Shown one piece after another: positions 1 to 11,932 of a DNA stretch of 60,858 nucleotides. Source of the stretch: Oehlia diaphana (lineage: Eukaryota > Glomeromycota > Glomeromycetes > Glomerales > Glomeraceae). The notes below the pieces were generated by a model that saw nothing but the letters and a program-made list of their open reading frames with translations, had not been told where the DNA came from and ran no database searches. Position 1 is the first letter of the stretch. Each line of letters starts with the position of its first letter. The stretch spans positions 103,438-164,295 of the forward strand of contig QZLH01000026.1 of the NCBI GenBank assembly GCA_003833135.1. The letters are read 5' to 3'. Both the position numbers and the translations under genes were made by a program.

Positions 1-826
1 TTTTACCAATATTGAGAATATTGATAAGCTGAATTTACTCTCTTATGAAGCAACTACTATTCGTAACTTTGATGACCGCAATTCTTCCATATTTAGTTCA
101 AATGGTACTATGAAGGATGGATTCAATCTGCCTGCGTTTCTCAATAATCCTACTACTGCTTTCTTTATTCCGGAAAAAGAAGTTTGGTGTGCATTGTTGA
201 GTTCCATACTCCAAATGGCATTGTCGAGGTTCCCCTTTTTCTTCAGACAAAACTAGTGAATTACCCATCCAATGACACAGGAGGTACAACAGATCCGCAC
301 CATTTCTATTCTCATGGAGATAAACGAACTGAGTTGAAAGAGAAGCTAAGAAGTGAAGTGCTTGATTGCTTAAAATCAAAGTATTGTAAGGTACATGAGC
401 TCTCGTGGATTCGTTTTCTTGTAGTCTTACCTGCTGAAACTAAAGCAAAAAGCAAATAATAACACATGATGAGGAGTCACGACCACATAGAACGGTAGCT
501 TCTTATTATAATTACTCAAAAGGTATTGAATCTCCACTGGTCAAGTTTCTTATTATTTGTCGATCTTAATCAATTCTTTGGTTTATTAAGTTTTCTTTAG
601 CCAATGAACTATTTATTGCAATCGATCCTTCTAATGCCGAACTTTTCTTTTCAAGTTTTGGTCATAATGTGTTGAAAGAATTGAAACGTATAGCAGACAA
701 TGATGAGCTGAAGTTGGAAGTAAGGTATCATAAAAGTTTATTGATTAATTGTGGTCTTTCCTTTTGTTAAGTGGTACTTGTTTCCTCTTTTAGCGAGCAA
801 CTAAAAAGATTAAAACTAGCGAATAA
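1..826 (+). CDS. Unidentified gene, 3' terminal exons
   Basis: The gene enters from the left edge. Frame 2 is open from position 2 to about 180, and frame 1 is open from about 163 to 459. A third block reads from about 447 to 522, ends at a GTATTG donor at 523 and joins at 601 after TTTCTTTAG. That exon runs to a GTAAGG donor after a GAA codon near 718. A final exon from 794 ends in a short basic tail (RATKKIKTSE) with TAA at 824-826. How the first three blocks join is unclear, because candidate introns there are short or have weak sites. A VEVPLFL-like stretch faintly recalls GINS subunits, but spacing does not fit. I do not recognise the protein. Confidence 0.5.
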
Positions 827-1043
827 GTTATTTTTTTAACAAACTGAAAGATAATACAAGTGGTAAATCAATGTTAAGAGTAGTCTAAATTTAGAAAAAT
901 TACGCATGTGCATGGACTTAATGATGATATAAAATAAAATTTTATCATACGGATCGCTATACATACAATGGTTTATCTAAACTATTCCAATATAAATGAA
1001 ATGATAAATGATACCAATAACTAGTTTAGGTTATAAAGAAACC

Positions 1044-1058
1044 GTGACATTTTGTCAC
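1044..1058. repeat. Palindrome GTGACATTTTGTCAC, copy 1
   Basis: Six-base arms GTGACA and TGTCAC flank TTT. In this copy the pairing extends one base each side (C...G, 1043-1059). An identical 15-mer lies 136 bases downstream. It could be a dimer-binding operator or a small hairpin. Confidence 0.6.
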
Positions 1059-1179
1059 GATCAGGTACGTAAAAATTTTAAATGTAACATTGTAGCGACT
1101 GTAACGTGCAAAAAAATAAATATATAAGTTCGGATCACTGTGCGTGATACATGTGAAAAGCTCGGATAGTAATTTGATT

Positions 1180-1194
1180 GTGACATTTTGTCAC
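1180..1194. repeat. Palindrome GTGACATTTTGTCAC, copy 2
   Basis: Exact second copy of the 15-base palindrome at 1044-1058, in the same intergenic region. Confidence 0.6.
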
Positions 1195-1236
1195 GGTCTT
1201 TCATTTAACCTAAAATTTCATAAAAAATCACGTGCG

Positions 1237-1257
1237 CGTGAACAATAATTGTTCACG
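1237..1257. repeat. 21-bp palindrome with 10-bp arms
   Basis: Arm CGTGAACAAT and its exact complement ATTGTTCACG are separated by one A. The GTGA/TCAC ends resemble the ends of the two shorter palindromes just upstream. Confidence 0.6.
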
Positions 1258-1412
1258 ATTTTGAAAAAATTTCGCGTCACGTAAGTTTGTTGAATTCGTT
1301 AATTATTTTGATCATTTTGTCCTTTTTCTCGTTAATTTAATAAGTTCATGTAATTAAGATTTAAAACCATTCGAATTTGTTCAAATTGTACGATTATACT
1401 TAGAAAAGATGA

Positions 1413-1420
1413 TGACGTCA
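1413..1420. promoter_or_regulatory. CRE-like TGACGTCA site
   Basis: Perfect ATF/CREB-type 8-mer about 290 bases upstream of the CBF5 start codon. The site is visible in the sequence; its use is inferred. Confidence 0.35.
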
Positions 1421-1706
1421 TTACGATCTACCTGATGCACAGATGTAAAATTTTAATCAAAAAAAATTTTTCCCAGACGCTCTATAAATACTTCATTACT
1501 TATTTTTAAAAAACACCGTTAATTAACTTAACGGAAAAAAAACCATTAAATTATTTTTTTTTTTAAAAAAAAAAACAAAATCTCTCTTTCGAAATATTTG
1601 GTTGGGTAAGTTAACTAAATAAAGGAAGATATTTTAGTACAACTTAATGTAAAGTCGTGAGAATGGAATTTGAATCCTCTTTTTAATTATATTTGTTTGA
1701 TTAGTT

Positions 1707-4024
1707 ATGGCTGAGCCAATAGAGAGCGAAGGATACTCTATTAAACCTCAAAAACATACACCAGCTTTAGATACATCAGAATGGCCTTTGCTCTTAAAAG
1801 TATGCGATTAAACGAGCTCAAGTTTATTTTCCCTTCTCTGTAACATTAAGGAATAATTATTTACTAATTCGCGAAATATCTTGTAGAATTATGATAAGCT
1901 TCATGTTCGTACAGGTCATTATACACCCGTCACTCATGGATGTTCACCACTTAAGCGTGCAATAATTGATTATATTAAGTTTGTTATCATTCGTGAAATT
2001 TTTCATTCTTTTTTGTTTATACAAATTGTTCAGGCTAGATTGATAATTAACAATCATTAGATATGGAATAATCAATCTTGATAAACCCGCAAATCCTTCA
2101 TCTCATGAAGTTGTGGCATGGGTACGGCGTATCCTTGAAGTTGAAAAAACAGGTCATAGCGGTACCTTAGATCCTAAAGTAACAGGCTGCTTGATAGTTT
2201 GTGTAGATCGGGCGACTCGTTTAGTTAAATCACAGCAAAGTGCAGGTAATTGTTAGTGAACTAATTTTCAAAATGGACATAAGATAAACGTATTTGAACC
2301 TTATATAAAATAGGAAAGGAGTATGTGTGCGTAATTCGATTTCACGATGCTCTTGAATCTGCCAAGAAATTTACACAAGGCTTAGAAACACTCACAGGTG
2401 CTCTCTTCCAACGACCTCCTTTAATTTCTGCTGTAAAACGTCAATTGCGTATCCGTACCGTTCATGAAACAAAGATGATTGAATTCGATGAAAATCGACA
2501 CTTGGGATTGTTTTGGGTAAGCTGCGAAGCAGGAACTTATATCCGAACATTATGTGTACATCTGGGGTTGATTCTTGGAGTTGGAGCTCATATGGCAGAA
2601 CTTCGACGCGTTCGTTCTGGTGCATTGTCTGAGAATGTGAGTGTCACATCAAATTTAGTTCTTGTATTTCTTGTTAGTAAGATAATTGATTTATCCTTTA
2701 AATTATAGGATGATATTGTAACAATGCATGATGTTTTGGATGCTAAATGGGTATACAAAAATACAAGAGACGGTAATAAATTTATGACTTCCAACTGTAT
2801 CCAATTATCCATTTTAATAATTTAATCTAATATTATGTTTCCATTTCTTTATTAGAAACATATCTTCGAAGAGTTATTCGTCCTCTTGAATCTCTTCTCA
2901 CGACATATAAGAGAATTGTTGTCAAAGATAGTGCCGTCAATGCCATTTGTTATGGTGCTAAACTAATGATACCAGGTCTGCTTCGATATGAGGACGGTAT
3001 TGAGTTAAATGAAGAGATTGTTCTTATGACTACAAAAGGTGAAGCTATTGCTCTAGGTATAGCATTAATGACCACTGCAGTTATGAGTTCTGTAGATCAC
3101 GGTATGTATGTTTGTTTATTCGCGTATAATTACATAAAATCAAAATTGATATCAATATTACTAATTATTATTTTATAGGAGTTGTCGCAAAAATAAAAAG
3201 AGTGATTATGGAGCGTGATACATATCCAAGAGCATGGGGATTAGGGCCCAAGGTTATTTATAGGAACTATATAATTCATTCTTGATAAACTTTTGTGGAC
3301 TTTTAAAATTAATTCAATAACTTGATTAATAGGCTATGGAAAAGAAGAAACTAATTTCCGAAGGCAAATTAGACAAATATGGTCGCGTAAATGACAACAC
3401 CCCTAATTCTTGGAAAACTTCATTTGTAGATCTCAGTGCAGTTGGTACTAAGGGCGATCCCGGTACATCATCATCGGCCACAGTTCCACCTGCCAATTTA
3501 GTTACTGCTGTACCGACGGCACCAGTTACATCAGCTCAATCAACGGAAGATCAGGAAGAAGGAACAAGCTTGGCTAAAAAGGTACTTTTCTTTCTAAAGA
3601 CAAAGAAAATATCTCAACAATTATCGTTAACGTTTTATACAAATGTAGAGGAAAATCGAAGAAGATTCCGATATTCCTGTAGGAGAGTCAAAATCAAAGA
3701 AAGAAAAGAAGGCAAAGAAGGTTAAGATTAGAGAGATGTCTACACAAAAGGTAATTTTAAAATTTTTTTTCATACGTTAAGCTTATTTATTTGAAATATT
3801 TGCTTATTTGTTTATACTCATTACAACAGAAAATGTCAGACGATGAAAAAGATATTGATGCTGAAGAATCATCAAAGGAAAAGCATCTGAAAAAGAAACT
3901 TAAGAAAGAAAAAAAGTCTGACGTATCCGAACATGAAACTACAATAACTGTTGAAGGAGAAAAGAAGGAAAAGAAAAAAAAATCAAAGAAAGATAAAAAA
4001 GAAAAGAAATCAAAATCTTCGTAA
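1707..4024 (+). CDS. CBF5: H/ACA snoRNP pseudouridine synthase Cbf5 (dyskerin)
   Basis: Catalytic subunit of H/ACA snoRNPs, which pseudouridylates rRNA and snRNA in the nucleolus. Ten exons join in phase: 1707-1799, 1887-1978, 2061-2245, 2314-2636, 2709-2772, 2856-3101, 3179-3252, 3333-3581, 3649-3750 and 3830-4024, giving 540 residues. The N-terminal dyskerin-like segment is followed by the TruB domain with [12 protein letters not shown], in which Asp99 is the expected catalytic aspartate. The PUA domain follows at about 270-345 ([22 protein letters not shown] sequence). The C-terminus is a Lys/Glu-rich tail, as in other eukaryotic Cbf5 proteins. Identity is clear from near-continuous family similarity. 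The gene lies head-to-tail with the splicing factor gene downstream. Confidence 0.97.
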
Positions 4025-4302
4025 TTAATAATTATTTTGGGAAATCTTCTAACAGCCGGAATTATATCAGTCGGCTAAATCATTATAGGACAAGTCTAGA
4101 ATATTTAAAAATGATATTTATGCCTTTTTAGATTTACTTTTATTGAAGAAATTTTAAACGTATTTTTTCATCTTTGAAATTAATAAAAGTCGAACCACGT
4201 GACTTGGTCAATATTATTACTGATTGGTTTAAAGATTAGTGATCAGTTTAAATAGATTTCTCGAAAATAAAAAATTAGCGAGAAATATTTTTTTTTTTTA
4301 CA

Positions 4303-6620
4303 ATGTCTAATATGAATAATGATCAAAAAATAGTTCCAAAGCGTGATTTGAGTGATGATGCAGAAGCTATGATCGAAGACAATGATGAAATAACTCAACC
4401 TGATACAAAAAGAATTCGTGTCGGAACTTCGGCTAATAGCTCTAGCGATCTCTACCTAGACACTGTACGTTAACTACTATACAAACAAAACAAGTTGTCA
4501 TATTGCTGCAATATTTCTTCAACTTTTATTATTTTTTTTTTAGATAAACCGTCATATGCTGGACTTTGACTTCGAAAAGGTCTGCTCAGTTTCTTTATCA
4601 AACTTAAATGTATATGCGTGTTTGGTGTGTGGTAAATACTTTCAAGGTAATGTTTGTTAGGATATATATTATCTTGCGGATACACAAATTTATGCTAAAT
4701 TCTCATTGTTCGTATTTATTGTTCTTAATAGGACGAGGACGTCAATCTCACGCGTACTTCCATAGCTTACATGAGGATCACCATGTTTTCATTAATTTAC
4801 ATACCCTTAAGGTATGAATTTGATTGAATTAGATATTCAACTTAATATTAATATCAATTGTTAAATTTCAATAGGTATATGTTTTACCTGATGGATATGA
4901 AGTTAAGGATCCATCATTGAATGATATTAGAGTAAGAATTCAACTTCATTTATTTCTTTTTTTTCGACTTTTAATTTAATTTAATTTAATTATAGTATGT
5001 GCTTCATCCAACCTTTACAAAAGAACAAGTCGCGAATTTGGATCAAAATATAAGACAATCATACGATTTAAATAATAAAAAATACTTGCCAGGTACAGCT
5101 GGGTAAATGATTCGGGAGATTTTTTTTACTTTATGATATTTAATATAGTCTAGATGATCATAACATTGAATTGTCTATGCCATATAGGATTTGTAGGCCT
5201 CAATAATGTAAAAGCTAATGATTATGTTAATGTCATAATACAAGCGCTGGCACACATTCCACCGCTTCGGGATTACTTCATCTTACAAAATCTCGAAACT
5301 AGATCTCAATTAGGTATAATACGATATTGTTAAAGTTGAGATTTTATATTTTCCAATCTAAATTCTTTAACGCTTTACACGAAGTGCAAAGATTCAGTAC
5401 TCTGGTTAGAAAAATTTGGAATCCTAAGGCATTCAAAGGCCAAGTCAGTCCACACGAGTTACTTCAGGAAATTGTTAACGCAAGTAACAAAAAATTCAAA
5501 CTTTCTGAACAAAGTGATCCTCTTGAATTTCTGTCTTGGTTTTTGAATACATTACACAAGGATTTGGGTGGAATCAAGAAACAAAATTCAAGTATGTTGG
5601 TTTTTCGTATATTATGATTTGAACGAGTTATCTCTTATTAACGTTATTATATTGTTAATATTAGGCATAATTCATAGAATATTTCAAGGAGAAGTCAAAG
5701 TTGAAGAACAGTCGCTTATTGCAAAAGAAAATGCCGATGAGGAAGATCGACTATTATTTGATGTTGACAGGGGTAAAACTTTTTATTTCGCATTTCATAA
5801 TAACTTAATTATATATTGTATTTTTTTTTGATATAAACATTGTCTTTAAATAGAAATTTCAGTCAAAAAATTCCCTTTTCTTTTTTTGACATTGGATTTA
5901 CCTGCGCCTCCTTTATTTAAGGATGAAGTTGAAAAGAATATTATTCCTCAAGTAAGATCACAATAGTTATATCATATAACAAGAATAATTATATAATACA
6001 TCTTTCTTTAGGTTGCCTTGACAACGATACTCGCTAAATATGACGGTCGTGCTGCTCATGAGTCGGCCGGAACTTTGAAAAGGTTTCAATTGACTCGATT
6101 ACCAAATTATATCATTTTTCATATCAAACGTTTTACTAAGAACAATTGGTCTGAAGAGAAAAATCCTACTATTGTCAACTTCCCAATCAAAAATATCGAT
6201 ATGAGCGAATGTAAGATATATCGTTTTTATTGTGAAAATTTTAACTCAATGTTTCTATATTCACTTCATTAATTATTTCTCCTAAATGAATTAATATAGA
6301 TCTTGAAAACCCAGATGAAGAAAAATTTGATACTCATTATGATTTAATTGCGAACATTTGTCACGAAGGTAAGCCGGGTAAAGGTAATGGAATTTATAAA
6401 GTTCATGTTCAACATCGTGGAAAAGATCAATGGTATCAAATCCAAGATTTAATTGTCGAAGAAATTAACGCACAAATGATCTTTTTATCCGAAAGTTATA
6501 TTCAGGTAACATTCAAATTCAACTATATTCTTTTATTCGTACAAAAGATTCTCATCATAAAATCATTCTACTTTTTATCTTTTTTAGATATGGGAAAGAA
6601 AACAACAGGACTTATATTAA
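4303..6620 (+). CDS. U4/U6.U5 tri-snRNP protein Sad1/USP39 (inactive ubiquitin protease)
   Basis: Pre-mRNA splicing factor that supports tri-snRNP stability in the nucleus. Twelve exons join in phase: 4303-4464, 4544-4646, 4732-4811, 4875-4931, 4996-5092, 5188-5313, 5385-5591, 5665-5772, 5854-5951, 6012-6210, 6300-6505 and 6588-6620, giving 491 residues. An acidic N-terminus precedes a UBP-type zinc finger (ACLVCGKYFQGRGRQSHAY, near residue 70). A ubiquitin-hydrolase fold follows. The usual catalytic cysteine motif is replaced by GLNNVKANDY, with Asp178 at the Cys position, as in known USP39/Sad1 proteins, so it should not cleave ubiquitin. The donor after exon 6 pairs with the acceptor at 5384 by phase. 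Confidence 0.95.
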
Positions 6621-6751
6621 AAAAAATAAATAAATAAATAAAAATAAAAAATTTTTGTATCAAAGATAGGTTTATTAATGTCAATAAAGGAATTTTTATC
6701 ATCATTATTTTTTATAATTTACTTATCCAAAATGATTGATCCCATGCAAGT

Positions 6752-6766
6752 CACGTGCATCACGTG
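6752..6766. promoter_or_regulatory. Paired CACGTG E-boxes
   Basis: Two CACGTG hexamers three bases apart lie about 100 bases upstream of the SMARCD-like start. A TATAAA-like motif follows near 6793. CACGTG is bound by bHLH factors such as Cbf1 in fungi. Function here is inferred. Confidence 0.35.
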
Positions 6767-6867
6767 ATTTAATACCAACATTTGGATTTCCTTATAAAAG
6801 CTGCCCCTTCAATTTCAATAAATCATCTCACGCTTTTTTTTATTCTGATCACGGTGAAATTAATAAT

Positions 6868-9485
6868 ATGAATCATCAAAGAGGTCCACGCCCAGTTGCA
6901 CCTTCAGGTTATCCTAACCAATATTCAACAAATGCTTTTGTTCTCACACCAGGAGTACATCCTCAGTACCAACATCGTCCAGCTTCATTCCCTTACGGAC
7001 AATCTCAGGTTATTTTCACAACGAAAAAATAAACTGCGTTAGCTAATATCCGCAGAGTTTGCCCAAGTTGATATATCAAAGCTGTCAAAGCTCAGCTTTC
7101 CCATTTATGGTTTGCACCTGAAGCTCTCGGGTTTATGCTTAGAATATATCAAACTTTGGTGTAACGTACTTCTGCGTGCATATCACTATTAACTATGAAA
7201 ACAAATTCATTTTTTTGAGCCAAGAAATGTTTAATTCCCTTCAATTTTCCTTTTAGTATATTCAACCACATGCACAAATGCAAACATCGCAAAGAATAAC
7301 TATGGCAACTGCAAACCAACAGCATTTAATTCAACAACATGCTGGTCCTTCGGCAGCGACACAGGGGCCAATGATAATAAGAAAACGCAATCCTGAACCT
7401 ATGCTGAATAGCGGTATGCAACAAGCGAAGTAAGTTTATCATTGGAAAAATAATTTTTATACGAATTCGCGTATTTTTCTTTGATTGCTTTATAAAAATT
7501 ATTAATTTTTCCGATTAAAATAGGAAAAAAAGAGCACTTGACCGAAACATACCGGAGAAAGTATGAATTTTTAATAATTATAGATATTACATATTTATTT
7601 TGCTTTTAAAAGCGATCTTATAATAAAGCATTTATTGTTTGTTCTCTTATTATAATAGCTTGATACACTTGTACCCGAGTCTCTTTTATATACGGAACTT
7701 CAAAATTTTGAAAAGAGGCTAGACGCGACAATTATGAGAAAACGCCTTGAAGTACAAGAGACAATTAATAAACCAATGAAGGTGATCCATTGTTATTTTA
7801 TTCTTTGTTTCTAAATGTGATAGAAATGAGAATTAACTGAAATAACTGAATATAGATTAAACGCACACTACGAGTCTTTATCTCCAACACAGCAGTTAAC
7901 CAAAATCCTCAGAGAGATAGTGAAAGTAATGACATTGGATTTGGAGACACAAATGTTCCAGCTTGGATATTGAAAATTGAGGGAAGACTACTTGATGTAA
8001 GTTAAAATTTTAAAATTTTTATTTAATTGTCAAATTACTGACTAATTTTATTATTATAAAAACGTTAAAAACTTAGCCGTCAAATTCATCCAAGACTAAC
8101 AAAATTCCGTCTCGAAAATTTTCTACTTTTTTTATTTCAATTATTGTTGACTTGGATAGAGACCCTGAAATGTATCCAGATGGAAATATAATTGAGGCAA
8201 GGAATCATAATTAGTTATAAACTTTTGGTTTATAGTTAAATTAAATGTCTAATTGATAATTAATAACAGTGGAATAAGACCAGTAATACTGAAGGAGTTG
8301 ATGGATTCGAGATTAAGCGAAAGGGAGATACCAATGTTAAATGTAAAATATTTTTAAATTTAGATAAACAACCCCCAAGATATAAATTGTCTGAAGAATT
8401 GGCATCATTGCTGGGAATAAAAGAAGAAACAAAAACTGGGGTTATTTTGGCATTATGGCAATATATCAAGGTTATTTGTCTAATTGGTTTGAGCCATCAG
8501 CCTATACATGCTCGGCTGGCTGATGGTCTGTCTTAGGTTCAACTTAAAGACCTATTTGAATTCATGAGATGAGTAGATTAATTTTTATTTTATTCTTATA
8601 GCATCATAATTTACAAGACAATATTGAAGACAAAAGATTCATTAATAATGATGCACGTTTAGAATCAGTATGTTTAATTTTATTATTATTATTATTATTT
8701 TCTTATTCAAAATATATTCAATATTAATAAAATTTTCTTCTAGCTTTTTAATTGTCCCCGAATGGCTTTTCCACAAATACCGGAATTAATTAATATGCAT
8801 TTACAACCGATTGACCCTATAACCATTGATTATACAATTCGGTATATAAATTTATCTCTTTTTTTTTGAATCTTAACACCATCAACTCAATGAATTAATT
8901 GTTTCCACAAATTTTAGAGTCGACAAAGAATTTCACCAATCAAGATATGCTTACGACATTGAAGTTGAGGTTGATGATCCTAACAAGTTGAGACTTCTTT
9001 CTGTTTTTAATAATAATGCGAGCCAAAGAGAAGTACAGAATTTGGATGACAAGGTTTGCTTTCTTAAAATAACTTGTATTTAATTTAATCAAAAGATTGA
9101 CCCAGTTTTATTGAATATTAGATTGTCCAATGTGTACAAAGTATAAATAATTCGAAAACAAAGCGCGACTTTTTATTAAATTTCGCGAAATCACCCGTTG
9201 AATTTATTAATAAATGGGTTGCAAGTCAAAGTCGAGATTTAGAAGTAATTAGATTTATATGTTTGATTCCTTTTATGATATATAATAAATACTTACACTA
9301 TATCTTATATATAGGTCATATTAGGGGAAAGTCACGTCAATCTTGAAGAACAGAGAAGATCCGAATTTTACAAACAAAGTTGGGTCAATGAGGCTGTATT
9401 CCATTACGCTACTGCACAGACTCAGAGAAAAATGCATGAATTATTAGGATCAAGTAGCAATATTAGAAATGATCAGAGAAGATAA
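6868..9485 (+). CDS. SWI/SNF chromatin-remodelling subunit, SMARCD/BAF60 (Snf12/Rsc6) family
   Basis: Nuclear accessory subunit of an ATP-dependent chromatin remodeller. Twelve exons give 509 residues: 6868-7008, 7257-7429, 7524-7560, 7659-7781, 7856-7996, 8077-8196, 8270-8470, 8602-8667, 8744-8841, 8918-9053, 9122-9244 and 9315-9485. A Gln/Pro/His-rich N-terminus comes first. A basic KKRALDRNIPEKLD segment and the conserved RTLRVFIS region follow. A SWIB domain lies at about 267-340 (RYKLSEELASLLGIKEETKT), and a helical C-terminus ends the protein. Intron 6 appears to use a GC donor (GAG|GCAAGG at 8197), and intron 7 starts GTTATT and contains a 9-bp stem. The Met was chosen because upstream sequence is promoter-like. 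Confidence 0.93.
8494..8526 (+). repeat. Intronic inverted repeat, 9-bp perfect arms
   Basis: CCATCAGCC at 8494-8502 pairs exactly with GGCTGATGG at 8518-8526 across a 15-base loop. It lies inside intron 7 of the SWI/SNF subunit gene, shortly after a weak GTTATT donor. Confidence 0.5.
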
Positions 9486-10295
9486 GAAATAGCTATTGTT
9501 CAATAAAAAAAAAATACAATTTTATCAAAATATTTTTCTCTTATAAAAGGGAATAATATGTAATACAATTTGTATACTGCGGCCATGTTGATGTTAATAC
9601 AGAACGTATCACATTACACAAGAAAATTGGAAGAATAAAGAATATAAAAAAAAAAATGAATGCCAACGTTTAAATCTTACTAAAAAAAACCAATATATAT
9701 GCGAAAGTAAAATAAGGTAATGTACGTAATGTAAAGTAAAATAACAAACTAACATGCTGTGAAACCATTCTAATTAAACTTATTATGTTAATGTTTTATT
9801 TCCCGCTTTAAATATAAGTAACCTCGCTCTTTTTCGAGTTTACAGTTGCACATTTGGATATTGTTCATTTTATCCAAAGTTCCACTACAAGAAGTACAAG
9901 AAATAATTAAAACTTTCGAATTAATTTTTATTTATATTTATTTTCTTTTTTTTTTTATTTTTTATTTTCAAACACTCTTCTTTCTGGTTAACGATTTTTT
10001 AAAAAATTCTCTCTTTTTTCATTTTCCTTCTTAGATATTTATACTCGCCTTTCCTCCTTACCTCAAAATTGACCCGTTATTAATTTAACAATAGACTTTT
10101 TCTTTTAACATCATTACGCCTTTGTTAGATAGGTTTAAAACGTTTTGTAACACTTTTTGTTAGCTTGAAGTATTTTGCCATCATCAGTCTAACAATAATC
10201 CAGTCTGAAGGAGACCTTAATAAAAAAATTATTAAAACGTTATTTCAGCTTTCCCCTCCCAATTTTTGAAATTATATTAAATTTAATTAATAACC
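9486..10295. other. Intergenic region
   Basis: A/T-rich sequence with pyrimidine tracts near 9930-10030 and 10240-10260, which could belong to the leader of the small gene at 10296. No convincing coding frame, RNA gene or repeat was seen. Confidence 0.4.
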
Positions 10296-10556
10296 ATGTC
10301 AATAATTAAAAAGATTAAATCTCAATATGAAATGTGGAAAGTAACGAAATATACTAAACGAAGGTCTACTATGACACCAGAATTTGAACAAAAGGATCCC
10401 GATTTTTACAAGCAAAACTATGTTAATGGGGTTTATTTAAATTATGCTAGTCCTGATTCACCAACTTCCTCAAAAAGAGATAGTAGAGGCAGTGTAAAAA
10501 GACATAGTAAATCTCAAAAAATCATTAGGTGTAGTGAAACTTATAATTCATGCTGA
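10296..10556 (+). CDS. Small basic protein of unknown function, 86 residues
   Basis: One uninterrupted ATG frame. The start context is good (AATAACCATG) and a pyrimidine-rich leader precedes it. The protein begins with a basic stretch (MSIIKKIKSQYEMWK), then an acidic/aromatic section (DPDFYKQNYVNGVYLNY). It ends in a Ser/Lys/Arg-rich tail with several potential phosphorylation sites. No signal peptide or membrane segment is visible. I do not recognise the family. The frame is longer than most chance frames in such A/T-rich DNA and has balanced codon use, so a real small gene is likely but unproven. Confidence 0.5.
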   Translation: MSIIKKIKSQYEMWKVTKYTKRRSTMTPEFEQKDPDFYKQNYVNGVYLNYASPDSPTSSKRDSRGSVKRHSKSQKIIRCSETYNSC

Positions 10557-11932
10557 TCAACTAACTTAAAGGCTTCTACGTGTTAAGAGAGAACAAATCA
10601 TTTAACCGAAGGGGAATAATGCTTCGTATTGTAATAAGGTAAAAAACGGACACTTTTTTACGTTTATTCTTCAGAATCATTAATGAAATATTATTAATAT
10701 AATTCCTTAGGATCATTTACGAATCCCTTTGTTATCAATTAAATTCATCCATTCCTTTCTTCAAATCGAGCAATTCAATTTATTGATCGATATTGCTTTT
10801 TATCTCCATTAATCTTCTTTTAACATTCTCCTCTCTTTTGGTTTTCCTCTTAGCCTTCTTTTATTTAAAGATTTTATGATTTTTATGATTTTCGTCACGA
10901 AGTATTTTTTTTTATTTTATTTTATTTTATTTTAATGTATTTTTATCATGAGCATTTAATTACTGCATTTCATTTTCATTTTTCATCGGTTTTAACTGCA
11001 CAAACTGGGCTATTCATTTTGTTTCTTATCATTTTATTAGTAACAGTATATTCCACTTACTATGGAATAAAAATTTTATGACGGATTTGGGTTTAGATCA
11101 ATAAATTGGTGTCATAAAAAAATAATTTAACCTTATATAATTTTGGAGAAAAAGGGTTTTATGTATATATTTATACAATATATATTATTAAAGTTATCTA
11201 ATTCACGAGCTGTTTTTCAAGTTTAACGTTTTTTTTATGAATGGAATAAATAAAAAAAAAATAAACAATGACCTTTATTTTTATTGCGTAATTATAAATC
11301 AAGAATCAGAAAAGCCCTATAGCCCTATACAATCTATATATCCGTAATCTAAAACTTTCTAAGTTAGTCATTCGCATTCGATCCATTTATCTATTGGTCA
11401 GCCCAAGCCATTAATAAATCCGTCAAATTTTCTCCCATAGAATTCCTTCCATAAATTACAAACGTCCAAACCATCACCACCCAGACATCCATTCTACTCT
11501 AAGAATAACCTAAAAAAAACGTAGAAGAACCTTAATTATTGTTACTATTAAATTTTTGAAAAAGAGATAAAATATATACTCATAGTAAAGAAAGATATGT
11601 ACATAAGAACGTGAAAATTCGTTTCTTATTAGGAGGTAAAGTTTTTCCTAGACTATCGAGAAATAACACGTGCTTTTAATTAGGGCTACACGATTTACTG
11701 TAGATAGAAAACTTACTGGTAAATTCACACTATATATGGTTAATGTTTAACTTTATCACTTTCTAAATTGTATCACTTGATTAGATCCGCGATTAAGTAG
11801 TAACCCATGTGGGTAATTTAATTTTTACACAAGTTCGGAAATTTTTTTTTAAAAAAAAAAATTTATGAAAATTGTATTAATCATTGATATCGTAAACATT
11901 TGATTCCTTTTAATATAAGAATTTTTTTAAAA
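10557..11932. other. Intergenic region / likely long 3' untranslated sequence
   Basis: A/T-rich, with a TTTTA pentamer tract near 10908-10935 and many short homopolymers. No coding frame or RNA gene was recognised. Confidence 0.4.

Larger units (their letters stand above)
827..1706. other. Intergenic region with palindromes, upstream of CBF5
   Basis: No coding frame is visible. The stretch holds two identical GTGACATTTTGTCAC palindromes, a longer palindrome at 1237-1257, and one ATF/CREB-type TGACGTCA site. It ends in A/T tracts before the CBF5 start. Confidence 0.6.

Noticed and set aside
184..330. Resemblance to a GINS subunit (Psf2/Psf3-like VEVPLFL and PHHFYSHG)
   Set aside because: The spacing between the two motifs is too short and the surrounding exons do not match either family.
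184..459. Open frame treated as a complete 91-residue gene
   Set aside because: It lacks an ATG and lies between two other frames that read like neighbouring exons, so it is more likely part of the partial gene at the left edge.
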